The notes beneath the pieces were generated by a model, which made no database searches, had not been told where the DNA came from, and saw only the letters and a program-made list of their open reading frames with translations. From Hyphomicrobiales bacterium (GTDB taxonomy: Bacteria; Pseudomonadota; Alphaproteobacteria; Rhizobiales; Phreatobacteraceae): DNA of 64,000 bases. The DNA is taken from assembly GCA_017304475.1 (NCBI GenBank), contig JAFKKV010000017.1:1-64000 (forward strand), given 5' to 3'. Positions 9,176-17,926 of the stretch are shown here, piece by piece (within the stretch, counting starts at the first letter, position 1; each line of letters begins with the position of its first letter). A program made the translations under genes and the position numbers.

Positions 9176-10738
9176 TCAGGACGGCTCGGCCAGGGCGGCC
9201 TGCACTGAGATTCTGACCTTGCCGATATTGCGGCCGTCGGTTTCGACGATCTCGAAGGCCAGGCCCTGCTCGACCACGCGTTCGCCCGTCACGGGCAGGT
9301 GGCCGAGATGGGACAGGAGATAGCCGGCAAGCGTCGCATAGCGGTTGTGACGGTCGACCAGATTGACCTCGACCAGGCTGCTCAGACGGCGAATGTCGAC
9401 GGCGCCGTCGACCATCCAGGAACCGTCCTCGGCGCGCGCGACCGCTGCCGCCCGCTCGCCCTCGTCGGGGAACTCGCCGGCGATCGCCTCCAGAATGTCG
9501 GCCGGCGTCGCCACTCCCTCGAAGGCGCCGTGCTCGTCGACGACCACGGCCATCTGCACCGGCGCCTGGCGCAGTTGCTCCATGGCGCGCAGCACCTTGA
9601 TGCTCTCGTGAACGACCAGCGGCTGCCGCTGCACGCTCGCCCAATCGATCCGCCCGTCATTGGCGAGCGCATTCAAGAGATCCTTGACCAGCGCGACGCC
9701 GACGAAATCGTCGACCCGGCCATGGGCGAGAACGACGCGCGAATGGGTGAGCCGGCGGATCTCCTCGCGCAACGTCTCCTCGGGATCGTCGAGGTCGAGC
9801 CACTCGACCCGGTTGCGCGGCGACATGATGGAGCGGATCGGCCGCTCCGCGAGCTCGAGGACGCCGCGGATCATCTCCTTCTCTTCGGGCTTGAAGACGG
9901 CGGACGCCGCGGTGCGCTCGGCAATGCCGTCGACGGTCTCCGACAGGGGTGACGTCTCGCGCTCGCCGCCGAGCAGGCGCAGAACCGCCGAGGCCGTGCG
10001 GTCACGCAGGTCCCTGGAGCTCGCCACGCGCACGCGGTTGGCCCGGCCGACCTGGTTGGCCGCTTCGATCAGCACCGAGAAGCCGATCGCCGCATAGAGA
10101 TAGCCCTTCGGAATGTGGAAACCGAAGCCTTCGACGATCAGGCTGAAGCCGATCATCATCAGGAAGCCGAGGCAGAGAATGACCACGGTCGGATGGCGGC
10201 TGACGAACACCATCAACGGCCTGGACGCGGCCATCATGACGACCACGGCGATGACCACGGCGATCATCATGACAGCGGGTTCGCTGACCATGCCAACGGC
10301 GGTGATGACGCTGTCGAGCGAGAACACCGCGTCGAGCACGACGATCTGGGCGATGACCTGCCAGAACACCGCGTGGACGACCTGGCCGAGCTTCTGCTCC
10401 TGCGGGCCCTCGAGGCGATGATGCAGCTCCATCGTGCCCTTCGCCAGCAAGAAGGCGCCGCCCAGGATCAGGATCAGGTCGCGTCCGGAAAACGGCCACC
10501 CGCCGAGCGAGAACAGCGGCGTCCGGAGCGTGACGATCCAGGCGATCGAGGCCAAAAGGCCGAGCCGCATGACGAGGGCGAGCGACAGGCCGATGATCCG
10601 CGCCCGGTTGCGCTGATGCGGTGGCAGCTTGTCGGCGAGGATAGCGATGAACACGAGATTGTCGATGCCGAGCACGATCTCCAGCACGACGAGCGTGCCG
10701 AGACCGATCCAGGCGTTGGGGTCGGCAATCCATTCCAT
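9176..10738 (-). CDS. TerC-family membrane protein with CBS and CorC_HlyC domains
   Basis: This 520-residue fusion has an N-terminal TerC-type membrane domain (residues 1-240, with the family motif [14 protein letters not shown] and a second [15 protein letters not shown]). A CBS pair follows at about 290-410 ([15 protein letters not shown]) and a CorC/HlyC transporter-associated domain at 420-510. Such fusions (YgdQ/YoaE type) are linked to metal-ion homeostasis, with manganese export known for other TerC proteins. The 5' region carries a strong hairpin (10776-10802). Confidence 0.9.
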   Translation of the reverse strand: MEWIADPNAWIGLGTLVVLEIVLGIDNLVFIAILADKLPPHQRNRARIIGLSLALVMRLGLLASIAWIVTLRTPLFSLGGWPFSGRDLILILGGAFLLAKGTMELHHRLEGPQEQKLGQVVHAVFWQVIAQIVVLDAVFSLDSVITAVGMVSEPAVMMIAVVIAVVVMMAASRPLMVFVSRHPTVVILCLGFLMMIGFSLIVEGFGFHIPKGYLYAAIGFSVLIEAANQVGRANRVRVASSRDLRDRTASAVLRLLGGERETSPLSETVDGIAERTAASAVFKPEEKEMIRGVLELAERPIRSIMSPRNRVEWLDLDDPEETLREEIRRLTHSRVVLAHGRVDDFVGVALVKDLLNALANDGRIDWASVQRQPLVVHESIKVLRAMEQLRQAPVQMAVVVDEHGAFEGVATPADILEAIAGEFPDEGERAAAVARAEDGSWMVDGAVDIRRLSSLVEVNLVDRHNRYATLAGYLLSHLGHLPVTGERVVEQGLAFEIVETDGRNIGKVRISVQAALAEPS

Positions 10739-10775
10739 GATCGAAGCGGTCCTGTTGTCGGGAAAATGGCAGCAA

Positions 10776-10802
10776 GCGACCGCCGCTCCGCGCGGCGGTC
10801 GC
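10776..10802 (-). other. Perfect hairpin in TerC-CBS gene leader
   Basis: GCGACCGCCG and its exact complement CGGCGGTCGC flank a 7-base loop, giving a 10-bp GC-only stem about 40 bases upstream of the start codon. It is not followed by a T-run in the direction of transcription, so it is unlikely to be a terminator. I do not see the conserved elements of a yybP-ykoY riboswitch. Confidence 0.5.
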
Positions 10803-11084
10803 GCGGAACTTCAGAAAACATCCTTGGGATGCTGATGATGCGAAGGGATTTCACGCTGACATCGGCTCTGCGATGCCAGCCGACTTCGTGGTCGGGGACC
10901 TGAGGAATCGTCGCTATTCTCGCCCGGCATTTGCCTCGGCCAACCCTGTCTCATCGGTAGAAGTCGTGCGCCATCATGCCAAAACCGGGCGCGCGGCTCA
11001 AGCCGGCCGTCGCTTCCGGGCCTGTTGCCGGTGTCGCAGCCACCAGTGGAGCGAGGCTGGGAATACCGTAAGGCCGACACATCG

Positions 11085-11322
11085 CCGTGCCCGGGCTTGT
11101 CGCTTATGTCGCCTGTGGAAGTCGTGGATGCCCGGCCCAAGGCCGGGCAAGACGAGAATACTTGTGGCGCGAGGCGCCTGGATCGACCGGGCGCAGGATC
11201 CGCTCCGTGGCCGAGAACACCGTGACGCCCACACATCGTCTTGCCCGGGCTTGTCCCGGGCATCCACGTATTGACGCCGGTTCAAGTCGTGGATGCCCGG
11301 CCCAAGGCCGGGCAAGACGAGG
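11085..11322. repeat. Dispersed repeat family B (three or four copies)
   Basis: The 620-bp gap between the TerC-CBS gene and the GntR gene holds no supportable gene. Two direct copies of a 36-bp unit (11121-11156 and 11286-11321) contain the palindrome GCCCGGCCCAAGGCCGGGC. An inverted relative (TTGCCCGGGCTTGTCCCGGG) lies at 11239-11268 and a partial one at 11088-11105. This is a typical REP-like cluster. Confidence 0.75.
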
Positions 11323-11361
11323 TCAGTGAGCTTGCGGACAGAAAACAGCCGGCCCCCGCCC

Positions 11362-12057
11362 TCAGCTGAAATAGCTCGGATAGCGGCTGCGGATCGCGGC
11401 GCTGAAGGCGAGCGACTTCGACAGGTGCTCGCGCACCATTGCCTGTGCCTCGCGCGGCTTGCCGGCCTCGATCGCCCTGACGATGGCGAAGTGATCGTCG
11501 ATCACCTGCTGCGCCTTGCCTTCCACGGGCAGGTGCAGCCGGCGCAACCGGTCGATCTGGCCGCTCTGCCTGCGCACCAGGACCCAGAGGCTCGCGACCT
11601 TGGCGGCCTCGTACATGGTCTTGTGGAATTCCAGGTCGAGCACCGAGAACTGATTGAGATCGCCCCTGCCCGCCACCCATTCCTGGTGCTCGGTGATCGA
11701 CCTGAGGCGTGCCGCCAGCGCCGCATCGGGCGCTTCGGCGAGCACGCCGGCGATCTCGATCTCGATCGAGCGGCGCAGGAACTGCGCCTGCCGCGCGCTG
11801 TCGAGATCGATCAGGCTGACGATCGTCGCATGTTGCGGGAAGACCTCGACGAGCCCCTCCTCTTGCAGGCGCAGCAGCGCGTCGCGCACCGGCGTGGAGC
11901 TGACCCGGAAGCGCTCCTGCAGATCGAGCCGGGACAGCGGCGCGCCGGGCGGCAGGCTCAGCGCGATGATCTCATCGCGCAAAGCGTCGAACACCCGCGA
12001 GGCCGCGTGGCGCGAGCGGTCCTGCATGAGCGGCGATGCGACGGCGAGGTCGTCCAT
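11362..12057 (-). CDS. GntR-family regulator, FCD (FadR) type
   Basis: This 231-residue regulator starts at the ATG at 12057; a TTG three codons upstream is less likely. The N-terminal winged helix has RLDLQERFRVSSTPVRDALLRLQEEGLV, the signature of FadR-type GntR repressors. The C-terminal FCD effector domain carries the expected helical pattern (LDLEFHKTMYEAA and DDHFAIVRAIE, whose His residues are the usual metal ligands). It is divergent from an ABC importer and catabolic genes. A perfect 16-bp palindrome between the promoter elements of that operon is the natural operator. Confidence 0.9.
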   Translation of the reverse strand: MDDLAVASPLMQDRSRHAASRVFDALRDEIIALSLPPGAPLSRLDLQERFRVSSTPVRDALLRLQEEGLVEVFPQHATIVSLIDLDSARQAQFLRRSIEIEIAGVLAEAPDAALAARLRSITEHQEWVAGRGDLNQFSVLDLEFHKTMYEAAKVASLWVLVRRQSGQIDRLRRLHLPVEGKAQQVIDDHFAIVRAIEAGKPREAQAMVREHLSKSLAFSAAIRSRYPSYFS

Positions 12058-12109
12058 GGGCGGCAAGCTCCGGTTCTTCCAGCGACCAATAACACAAGAC
12101 GCGGTCGCG

Positions 12110-12141
12110 TTGACACACTAATGCATTAGTGCTTTTCTAAA
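12110..12141 (+). promoter_or_regulatory. Promoter with 16-bp palindromic operator
   Basis: TTGACA at 12110-12115 matches a sigma-70 -35 box. It is followed immediately by the perfect palindrome CACTAATGCATTAGTG (12116-12131) and an AT-rich stretch (12133-12141) that can serve as -10. A repressor bound at the palindrome would sit exactly in the spacer. The divergent GntR/FCD regulator is the obvious candidate. The box elements and palindrome are seen; the pairing with this regulator is inferred. Confidence 0.75.
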
Positions 12142-12191
12142 TCAAGAAGCGCGGCGACAAGCCCGCATGCGTCAATCGCCGAGGAAACGTC

Positions 12192-13205
12192 ATGCTGAAC
12201 AGGCGCCACGTCGCCACCTTGCTGGGTGGCCTCCCCTTCGCCGCGGTCGCGGGCCCGGCCCTCGCCCAGCAGAAGAGCGAGATCTCGATCACCCGGCAGC
12301 CGGGCATTCTCTATCTCGCCACCCATGTGATCGAGAAGCAGAAGCTGATCGAGAAACATGCCGAACGGCTCGGCCTCGCCGGCATCACCACCAAATGGAT
12401 CATGTTCAGCGGCGGCGGCGCCCAGACCGACGCCCTGCTGTCGGGCAATGTCGACGTGGTCAATACCGGCACCGGCAACCTGCTTCTGCTGTGGGATCGC
12501 ACCCGCGGCGGCGTCAAGGGAATTGCCGCCTCCTCGGCCTTGCCGCTGCAGCTGATCACCCGCAATCCGAACATCCGCTCGCTGAAGGATTTCGGCCCGG
12601 CCGACCGCATCGCGGTGCCGACCGTCAAGGTGTCGACCCAGGCGATCCTCCTGCAAATGGCCGCCGCCCAGCTCTACGGACCCGACCAATGGGCCAAGCT
12701 CGACGCCAACACGGTGCAGCTCGGCCATCCCGACGCGGTTGCCGCGCTGTCCAATCCCCAGCACGAGGTGGCGAGCCATTTCTCGGCGCCGCCGTTCCAG
12801 GCCAACGAGCTGAAGACGGTGCCCGGCGCCCGCATCGTGATCGAATCGCCCGCCATCATCGGCGGCCCGCTGACCCAGGGCCAGTTCTTCGCCACCACCC
12901 GCTTCGCCAATGCCAATCCGAAGGTGATCGAGGCGATCCGCGCGGCGTCCGTCGAGGCGATCGCCTTCATCCGCAAGGACACGCGCGCCGCGGTCGAGAT
13001 CTACAAGGAGATCACCAACGACCGGACCGGTGTCGAGGACCTGCTCCAGCTGCTCGCCCAGCCCGGCATGATGGAATGGAATCTCGAGCCGCAGGGCACG
13101 ATGAAATTCGCCCAGCACCTGCACAAGGTCGGCACGCTGAAGACGCTGCCGGCCTCCTGGCGCGACTATTATTTCCCGGTCGCCCACGACCTCGCCGGAA
13201 GCTGA
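12192..13205 (+). CDS. ABC transporter substrate-binding protein (NitT/TauT type)
   Basis: This 337-residue protein has a twin-arginine-like start (MLNRRHVATLLGG) and cleavage near residue 25 (GPALAQ). The mature protein has the SsuA/NMT1-like pattern (GGGAQTDALLSGNVDVVNTGTGN). It would bind substrate in the periplasm for the importer formed with the next two genes. Family members take up sulfonates, nitrate, thiamine precursors or aromatic acids. The downstream dehydratase and aldolase suggest an organic acid. Confidence 0.9.
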   Translation: MLNRRHVATLLGGLPFAAVAGPALAQQKSEISITRQPGILYLATHVIEKQKLIEKHAERLGLAGITTKWIMFSGGGAQTDALLSGNVDVVNTGTGNLLLLWDRTRGGVKGIAASSALPLQLITRNPNIRSLKDFGPADRIAVPTVKVSTQAILLQMAAAQLYGPDQWAKLDANTVQLGHPDAVAALSNPQHEVASHFSAPPFQANELKTVPGARIVIESPAIIGGPLTQGQFFATTRFANANPKVIEAIRAASVEAIAFIRKDTRAAVEIYKEITNDRTGVEDLLQLLAQPGMMEWNLEPQGTMKFAQHLHKVGTLKTLPASWRDYYFPVAHDLAGS

Positions 13206-13211
13206 ACAGCG

Positions 13212-14027
13212 ATGGTCGTGACCGTGACTGAAACCGCGCCGAAGCCGTCGACGTCCATTCAAGGCGCGGCAGCGCCCCTGCTCGACGTGAACGGCGTCAC
13301 GCTGCGCTACAAGACCCCCGATGTCCTGGTCACCGCGACCGAGCGGGTCAGCTTCCAGGTCGGCCGGTCCGACCGCTTCGTGCTGCTCGGCCCGTCGGGC
13401 TGCGGCAAGTCGACCTTGCTGAAGGCCGTCGGCGGCTACATGCAGCCGGGCGAGGGCAGCATCACCATCAACGGGCGCAAGGTGACGGCACCGGGCGCCG
13501 ACCGGATGATGGTGTTCCAGGAATTCGACCAGTTGCTGCCCTGGAAGACGGTGCTGGAAAACGTCACCTTCCCACTCATGACCGCGCGCGGCCTGTCGCG
13601 CGCCGAGGCCGTCGACAAGGCGCGCCACGCCATCGAGAAGGTCAATCTGACGCGGGCGCTCGACGCCTATCCGCACACGCTGTCGGGCGGCATGAAACAG
13701 CGCGTCGCCATTGCCCGCGGCATGGCGATGGAGCCGGACATCCTGCTGATGGACGAACCCTTCGCCGCGCTCGACGCGCTGACGCGCCGGACCTGCCAGG
13801 ACGAATTGCTGCAGCTCTGGGACGAAACCCGCTTCACCGTGCTGTTCGTCACCCATTCGATCGCCGAGGCGATCAAGATCGGCAACCGCATCCTGCTGCT
13901 CTCGCCCCATCCCGGCCGGGTCAAGGCGGAAGTCTTCGACGTCGACAAGGTCTCCGCCTCGGACGGCAGTGCGGCGCGGCTGGAAAAGCAGATCCACGAC
14001 CTGCTGTTCACTGAAGCGCAACACTGA
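13212..14027 (+). CDS. ABC transporter ATP-binding protein (NitT/TauT type)
   Basis: This 271-residue ATPase has Walker A GPSGCGKST (60-68), a Q-loop in VFQEFDQLLPW, the signature LSGGMKQR, Walker B ILLMDEP and the H-loop VTHSIAEA. It starts 6 bp after the binding-protein gene. The sequence is complete and typical of SsuB/TauB-like ATPases. Confidence 0.94.
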   Translation: MVVTVTETAPKPSTSIQGAAAPLLDVNGVTLRYKTPDVLVTATERVSFQVGRSDRFVLLGPSGCGKSTLLKAVGGYMQPGEGSITINGRKVTAPGADRMMVFQEFDQLLPWKTVLENVTFPLMTARGLSRAEAVDKARHAIEKVNLTRALDAYPHTLSGGMKQRVAIARGMAMEPDILLMDEPFAALDALTRRTCQDELLQLWDETRFTVLFVTHSIAEAIKIGNRILLLSPHPGRVKAEVFDVDKVSASDGSAARLEKQIHDLLFTEAQH

Positions 14028-14065
14028 TGGGGTGTCGGACCGAACCGAGGTGCTCTGCACGGAGC

Positions 14066-14245
14066 TCAGTCGTCCTTCGAGGCTCGCAAGAGCTCGCACC
14101 TCAGGATGAGGGATGTGGTGTATCGCACCAGCGTCGGTGCCGGATGCGCAGTATCGGCGACACTTCATGAGCAACGCCGATGCCGATCACCAATCCTCCT
14201 CATCCTGAGGTGCGAGCGCAGCGAGCCTCGAAGGACGGCCAACCG
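14066..14245. repeat. Inverted pair of repeat family C inside the ABC operon
   Basis: Two inverted copies (about 14068-14110 and 14199-14241) carry CGTCCTTCGAGGCTCGC and its complement flanking CACCTCAGGATGAGG. The 276-bp gap between the ATPase and permease genes is filled by this pair. It may form a large hairpin that dampens permease expression or stabilises the upstream mRNA. Confidence 0.75.
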
Positions 14246-14303
14246 CCGTGCAAAGCCGCCCGAAACCTCAATTCACGCAGCCAGAACCCTAGGACCGATC
14301 GCC

Positions 14304-15164
14304 ATGGCCGAGGCCACCATCGTTCTGCGCGAACAGACCGACATGACCACGAAGCCCGAGGATGTCGAGCGCCAGCTCGGCCTCCTGGAACGGGCCTGGG
14401 ACAACGGCTTCGTGCGCAAGACCCTGCTGATCGCCGCGCTCGCCATCCTCTGGGAGCTCTATGCCCGTTATCTCGACCAGCCGCTGCTGATGCCGACGCT
14501 CTCCGATACCTTGTCGGCGCTGGCTGAGCGGCTCGCCGACGGATCCCTCGTCGAACGGATCGGCACGTCGCTGAAGGTCCTGCTGATCGGCTACGCCACC
14601 GGCATCGTGCTGGCCGCGACGCTGACCATTCTCGCGATCAATACCCGCATCGGCACCGATTTCCTCGAGACGATGACGGCCATGTTCAATCCGCTGCCGG
14701 CCATCGCGCTCTTGCCGCTGGCGCTGATCTGGTTCGGCCTCGGCATTACCAGCCTGGTCTTCGTGCTGGTTCATTCGGTGCTCTGGGCGGTGGCGCTCAA
14801 CACCCATTCCGGCTTCCGCTCGGTGTCGCAGACGCTCCGGATGGTCGGCCGCAATTACGGGCTGACCGGCGTGCGCTACGTCGTGCTGATCCTGGTGCCG
14901 GCGGCCTTCCCGTCGATCCTGACCGGCCTGAAGATCGGCTGGGCCTTCGCTTGGCGCACCCTGATCGCCGCGGAACTGGTCTTCGGCGTCTCCTCCGGCA
15001 AGGGCGGCCTCGGCTGGTTCATCTTCGAGAACCGCAACCTCCTCGACATTCCCGCGGTCTTTGCCGGTCTGCTCACCGTGATCATCATCGGCCTCATCGT
15101 CGAGAACCTCATCTTCCGCAGCATCGAGCGGGCGACGGTGCTCAAATGGGGCCTGCAGAACTGA
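14304..15164 (+). CDS. ABC transporter permease (NitT/TauT type)
   Basis: This 286-residue permease starts at the ATG at 14304; the frame is open from 14106 but the added part is repeat sequence. Membrane spans are visible at about 40-58, 95-115, 130-160, 195-215 and 240-262. The EAA-type loop reads ALNTHSGFRSVSQTLRMVGRNYG and the membrane signature AWRTLIAAELVFG. It completes an importer with the two upstream genes. Confidence 0.9.
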   Translation: MAEATIVLREQTDMTTKPEDVERQLGLLERAWDNGFVRKTLLIAALAILWELYARYLDQPLLMPTLSDTLSALAERLADGSLVERIGTSLKVLLIGYATGIVLAATLTILAINTRIGTDFLETMTAMFNPLPAIALLPLALIWFGLGITSLVFVLVHSVLWAVALNTHSGFRSVSQTLRMVGRNYGLTGVRYVVLILVPAAFPSILTGLKIGWAFAWRTLIAAELVFGVSSGKGGLGWFIFENRNLLDIPAVFAGLLTVIIIGLIVENLIFRSIERATVLKWGLQN

Positions 15165-15241
15165 GCTTGTCTTCGGCCAAGACAAGCCTTTGGATGGATC
15201 CAAAGACCGCCAGGACAGAGAATCTCCGAGAGAAACGCCTC

Positions 15242-16975
15242 ATGACCCGCAAATCGCCTTCCGACCTGCGCAGCGCCCGCTGGTTCGCCGCCGACGACCT
15301 GCGCAGCTTCGGCCATCGCTCGCGCTGGATGCAGATGGGCTATGACGCGGCCGACTGGGCCGGCAAGCCGATGATCGCCATTCTCAACACCTGGTCGGAC
15401 GCTCAGCCCTGCCACGCCCATTTCAAGACGCGGGTCGAGGATGTGAAGCGCGGCATCTTCCAGGCTGGCGGCTTTCCCATCGAATTGCCGGCGATCTCGC
15501 TCTCCGAGAGCAATGTCAAACCCACCACCATGCTCTATCGCAACCTCCTGGCGATGGATGCCGAGGAGCTGATCCGCTCCCATTCGGTCGATGGCGTGGT
15601 GCTGATGGGCGGCTGCGACAAGACCACGCCCGCGCTCCTGATGGGCGCCACCAGCGCCGGCCTGCCGATGATCTATGTGCCGGCCGGACCGATGCTGCGC
15701 GGCAACTGGAAGGGCCATGTGCTGGGTTCGGGCTCGGACGCCTGGAAATACTGGGACGAGCGGCGCGCCGGCAAGATCAGCGACGCCGACTGGACCGAGG
15801 TCGAGGGCGGCATCGCCCGCTCCTACGGCGTCTGCATGACCATGGGCACCGCTTCCACCATGACCGCCATCGCGGAGGCGATCGGCATGACCTTGCCCGG
15901 CGCTTCCGCCATCCCCGCCCCCGACGCCAACCATATCCGCATGTGCACCCAGGCCGGCCGGCGCATCGTCGACATGGTCTGGGAGGACCTGACGCCGGCC
16001 AAGATCCAGACCCGCGAGGCCTACGAAAACGGCATCACGGTCGCCATGGCCATGGGCTGCTCGACCAATGCGATCATCCATGTGATCGCCATGGCGCGCC
16101 GCGCCGGCGTCGACATCACGCTGGATGATTTCGACAAGGCGAGCCGCAAGGTGCCCGTCATCGCCAATGTGCGGCCGAGCGGCGACACCTATCTGATGGA
16201 GGACTTCTTTTATGCTGGCGGGCTGCCCGGCCTGATGAGCCGGCTGACCGGCCACCTCCATCTCGACGCGCTGACCGTCACCGGCCGGCCGCTGTCGGAA
16301 ACGCTCGAAGGCGCCGGCGTCTACAATGACGACGTCATCCGCACCGTCGACAACCCGATCTATGCCGAGGGCGCACTCGCCGTGCTGCGCGGCAATCTCG
16401 CGCCTGACGGCTGCGTCATCAAGCCGAGCGCCTGCGCCCAGCGCTTCCTCAAGCATACCGGCCCTGCTTTGGTCTTCGACGACTATCCGTCGATGAAAGC
16501 CAATATCGACCGCGACGATCTCGACGTCACCGAGGATACGGTGCTGGTGCTGCGGAATGCCGGCCCCCATGGCGGCCCGGGCATGCCGGAATGGGGCATG
16601 CTGCCGATCCCGAAAAAGCTGGTGAAACAGGGCGTGCGCGACATGGTGCGCATGTCCGACGCCCGCATGTCCGGCACCAGCTACGGCGCCTGCATCCTGC
16701 ACGTCTCGCCGGAAGCCTATATCGGTGGGCCCCTGGCGCTGATCCGCACCGGCGACATGGTTTCGCTCGACGTCGCGGCCCGACGCATCGACATGGAGGT
16801 GAGCGAGGCTGAACTCGCGCGCCGCCGCGCCGAATGGACGCCGCCGCCCAAGCGCTACGAGCGCGGTTACGGCTGGATGTTCACCCAGCATATCCGCCAG
16901 GCCAATGACGGCTGCGATTTCGACTTCCTGGAAACCCAGTTCGGCGCGCCAGTGGGCGAACCGGCCATCTATTAA
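15242..16975 (+). CDS. IlvD/Edd-family dehydratase
   Basis: This 577-residue enzyme starts at the ATG at 15242. The iron-sulfur cysteines expected for the family appear in MGGCDKTTPALLMG, in SYGVCMTMGTASTM and in the conserved PGASAIPAPDA region. The C-terminal barrel ends with RMSDARMSGTSYGA. Family members dehydrate dihydroxy-acids or sugar acids (IlvD, Edd, L-arabonate or D-xylonate dehydratase). The neighbouring importer and RraA-like aldolase favour a catabolic aldonic or hydroxy-acid substrate over branched-chain amino acid synthesis. Confidence 0.92.
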   Translation: MTRKSPSDLRSARWFAADDLRSFGHRSRWMQMGYDAADWAGKPMIAILNTWSDAQPCHAHFKTRVEDVKRGIFQAGGFPIELPAISLSESNVKPTTMLYRNLLAMDAEELIRSHSVDGVVLMGGCDKTTPALLMGATSAGLPMIYVPAGPMLRGNWKGHVLGSGSDAWKYWDERRAGKISDADWTEVEGGIARSYGVCMTMGTASTMTAIAEAIGMTLPGASAIPAPDANHIRMCTQAGRRIVDMVWEDLTPAKIQTREAYENGITVAMAMGCSTNAIIHVIAMARRAGVDITLDDFDKASRKVPVIANVRPSGDTYLMEDFFYAGGLPGLMSRLTGHLHLDALTVTGRPLSETLEGAGVYNDDVIRTVDNPIYAEGALAVLRGNLAPDGCVIKPSACAQRFLKHTGPALVFDDYPSMKANIDRDDLDVTEDTVLVLRNAGPHGGPGMPEWGMLPIPKKLVKQGVRDMVRMSDARMSGTSYGACILHVSPEAYIGGPLALIRTGDMVSLDVAARRIDMEVSEAELARRRAEWTPPPKRYERGYGWMFTQHIRQANDGCDFDFLETQFGAPVGEPAIY

Positions 16976-16990
16976 AGATCGGATCTGACC

Positions 16991-17707
16991 ATGGCGATGA
17001 CCGCTTCGACCCGCGACAAGCTCAAGGGCGTCTCGACCGCGACGCTGTGCACCGCGCTGTTCAAGCGCGGCCTGCGCAACCAGTTCATCCAGGAGGTGCA
17101 CCCGCTCAACCCCACGCTCGGCAACATGGTGGGCGAGGCCTTCACGCTGCGCTACATCCCGGCCCGCGAGGACCTGAACCCGCTTTCGGTCTTCCTCGAC
17201 CGCGGCCACCCGCAGCGCAAGGCGGTGGAGGAATGCCCGCCCGGCGCTGTCATGGTCATCGACAGCCGCAAGAATGCCCGCGCGGCCTCGGCCGGTGGCA
17301 TCCTGGTGTCGCGGCTGATGAAGCGCGGCGTCGCCGGCGTGGTGACCGATGGCGGTTTCCGCGACAGCCCCGAAATCGCCACCCTGTCGATCCCGGCCTA
17401 TCACCACCGCCCCTCGGCGCCGACCAACCTGACCCTGCACCAGGCCCTCGACATCAACGTGCCCATCGGCTGCGGCGACGTCGCTGTCTGGCCCGGCGAC
17501 GTGGTGGTCGGTGACGGCGAAGGCGTGGTGATCATTCCCGCCGACATCGCCGACGCGATCGCCGACGAGGCCGTGGAAATGACCGCGTTTGAGGACTTCG
17601 TCACCGAGAAGGTGATGGAGGGCCGCTCGATCCTGGGGCTCTATCCGCCGACCGACGAGCAGTCGAAGGTGGACTTTGCCGCGTGGCGCAAGGCCAAGGG
17701 TCGGTGA
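16991..17707 (+). CDS. RraA-like aldolase/decarboxylase family protein
   Basis: This 238-residue protein has the RraA/4-hydroxy-4-methyl-2-oxoglutarate aldolase fold pattern. The metal and substrate loop is GVVTDGGFRDSPEIA (the GxxRD motif), and the C-terminal signature GDVVVGDGEGVVIIPADIAD is present. True RraA proteins inhibit RNase E and are usually about 160 residues. The longer size and the location 15 bp after a dehydratase gene favour an aldolase or oxaloacetate-decarboxylase-type enzyme. Confidence 0.88.
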   Translation: MAMTASTRDKLKGVSTATLCTALFKRGLRNQFIQEVHPLNPTLGNMVGEAFTLRYIPAREDLNPLSVFLDRGHPQRKAVEECPPGAVMVIDSRKNARAASAGGILVSRLMKRGVAGVVTDGGFRDSPEIATLSIPAYHHRPSAPTNLTLHQALDINVPIGCGDVAVWPGDVVVGDGEGVVIIPADIADAIADEAVEMTAFEDFVTEKVMEGRSILGLYPPTDEQSKVDFAAWRKAKGR

Positions 17708-17757
17708 AGTGGAGCGGCGAAGAGCGCCGGGGTCGGAAAGCAAAAGCGCAGCTGAAT

Positions 17758-17922
17758 CAACCCTCTCCCATAGGGAGAGGGTGGCAGCGTCAGCTGCCGG
17801 GTGAGGGGTCGTCCCTCTCCGGGTGAGCTCTATGCGCGACGAGCACCGGCATCCGTTCTGAACGCTCACGCCCCTCACCCGGCGCCTGACGGCGCCACCC
17901 TCTCCCTTTGGGAGAGGGTTGA
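17758..17922. repeat. Inverted pair of family A repeats between convergent genes
   Basis: CCCTCTCCCATAGGGAGAGGG (a near-perfect hairpin, 17761-17781) is answered by an inverted copy ending CCCTCTCCCTTTGGGAGAGG at 17899-17918. The pair lies between the convergent aldolase and glycosylase genes and could serve as a bidirectional transcription stop. No gene is seen in 17708-17926. Confidence 0.7.
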
Positions 17923-17926
17923 TTGG

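Noticed and set aside
10739-10870. yybP-ykoY manganese riboswitch before the TerC-CBS gene
   Set aside because: The conserved loops of that riboswitch are not found; only a GC hairpin is present.
11085-11322. CRISPR-like spacing of repeats
   Set aside because: Copies differ in orientation and spacing, contain internal palindromes of REP type, and no cas genes are nearby.
14876-17878. A 1000-codon minus-strand open frame opposite the permease, dehydratase and aldolase genes
   Set aside because: Same reason: it spans three genuine genes and their gaps in antisense and has no family signature.
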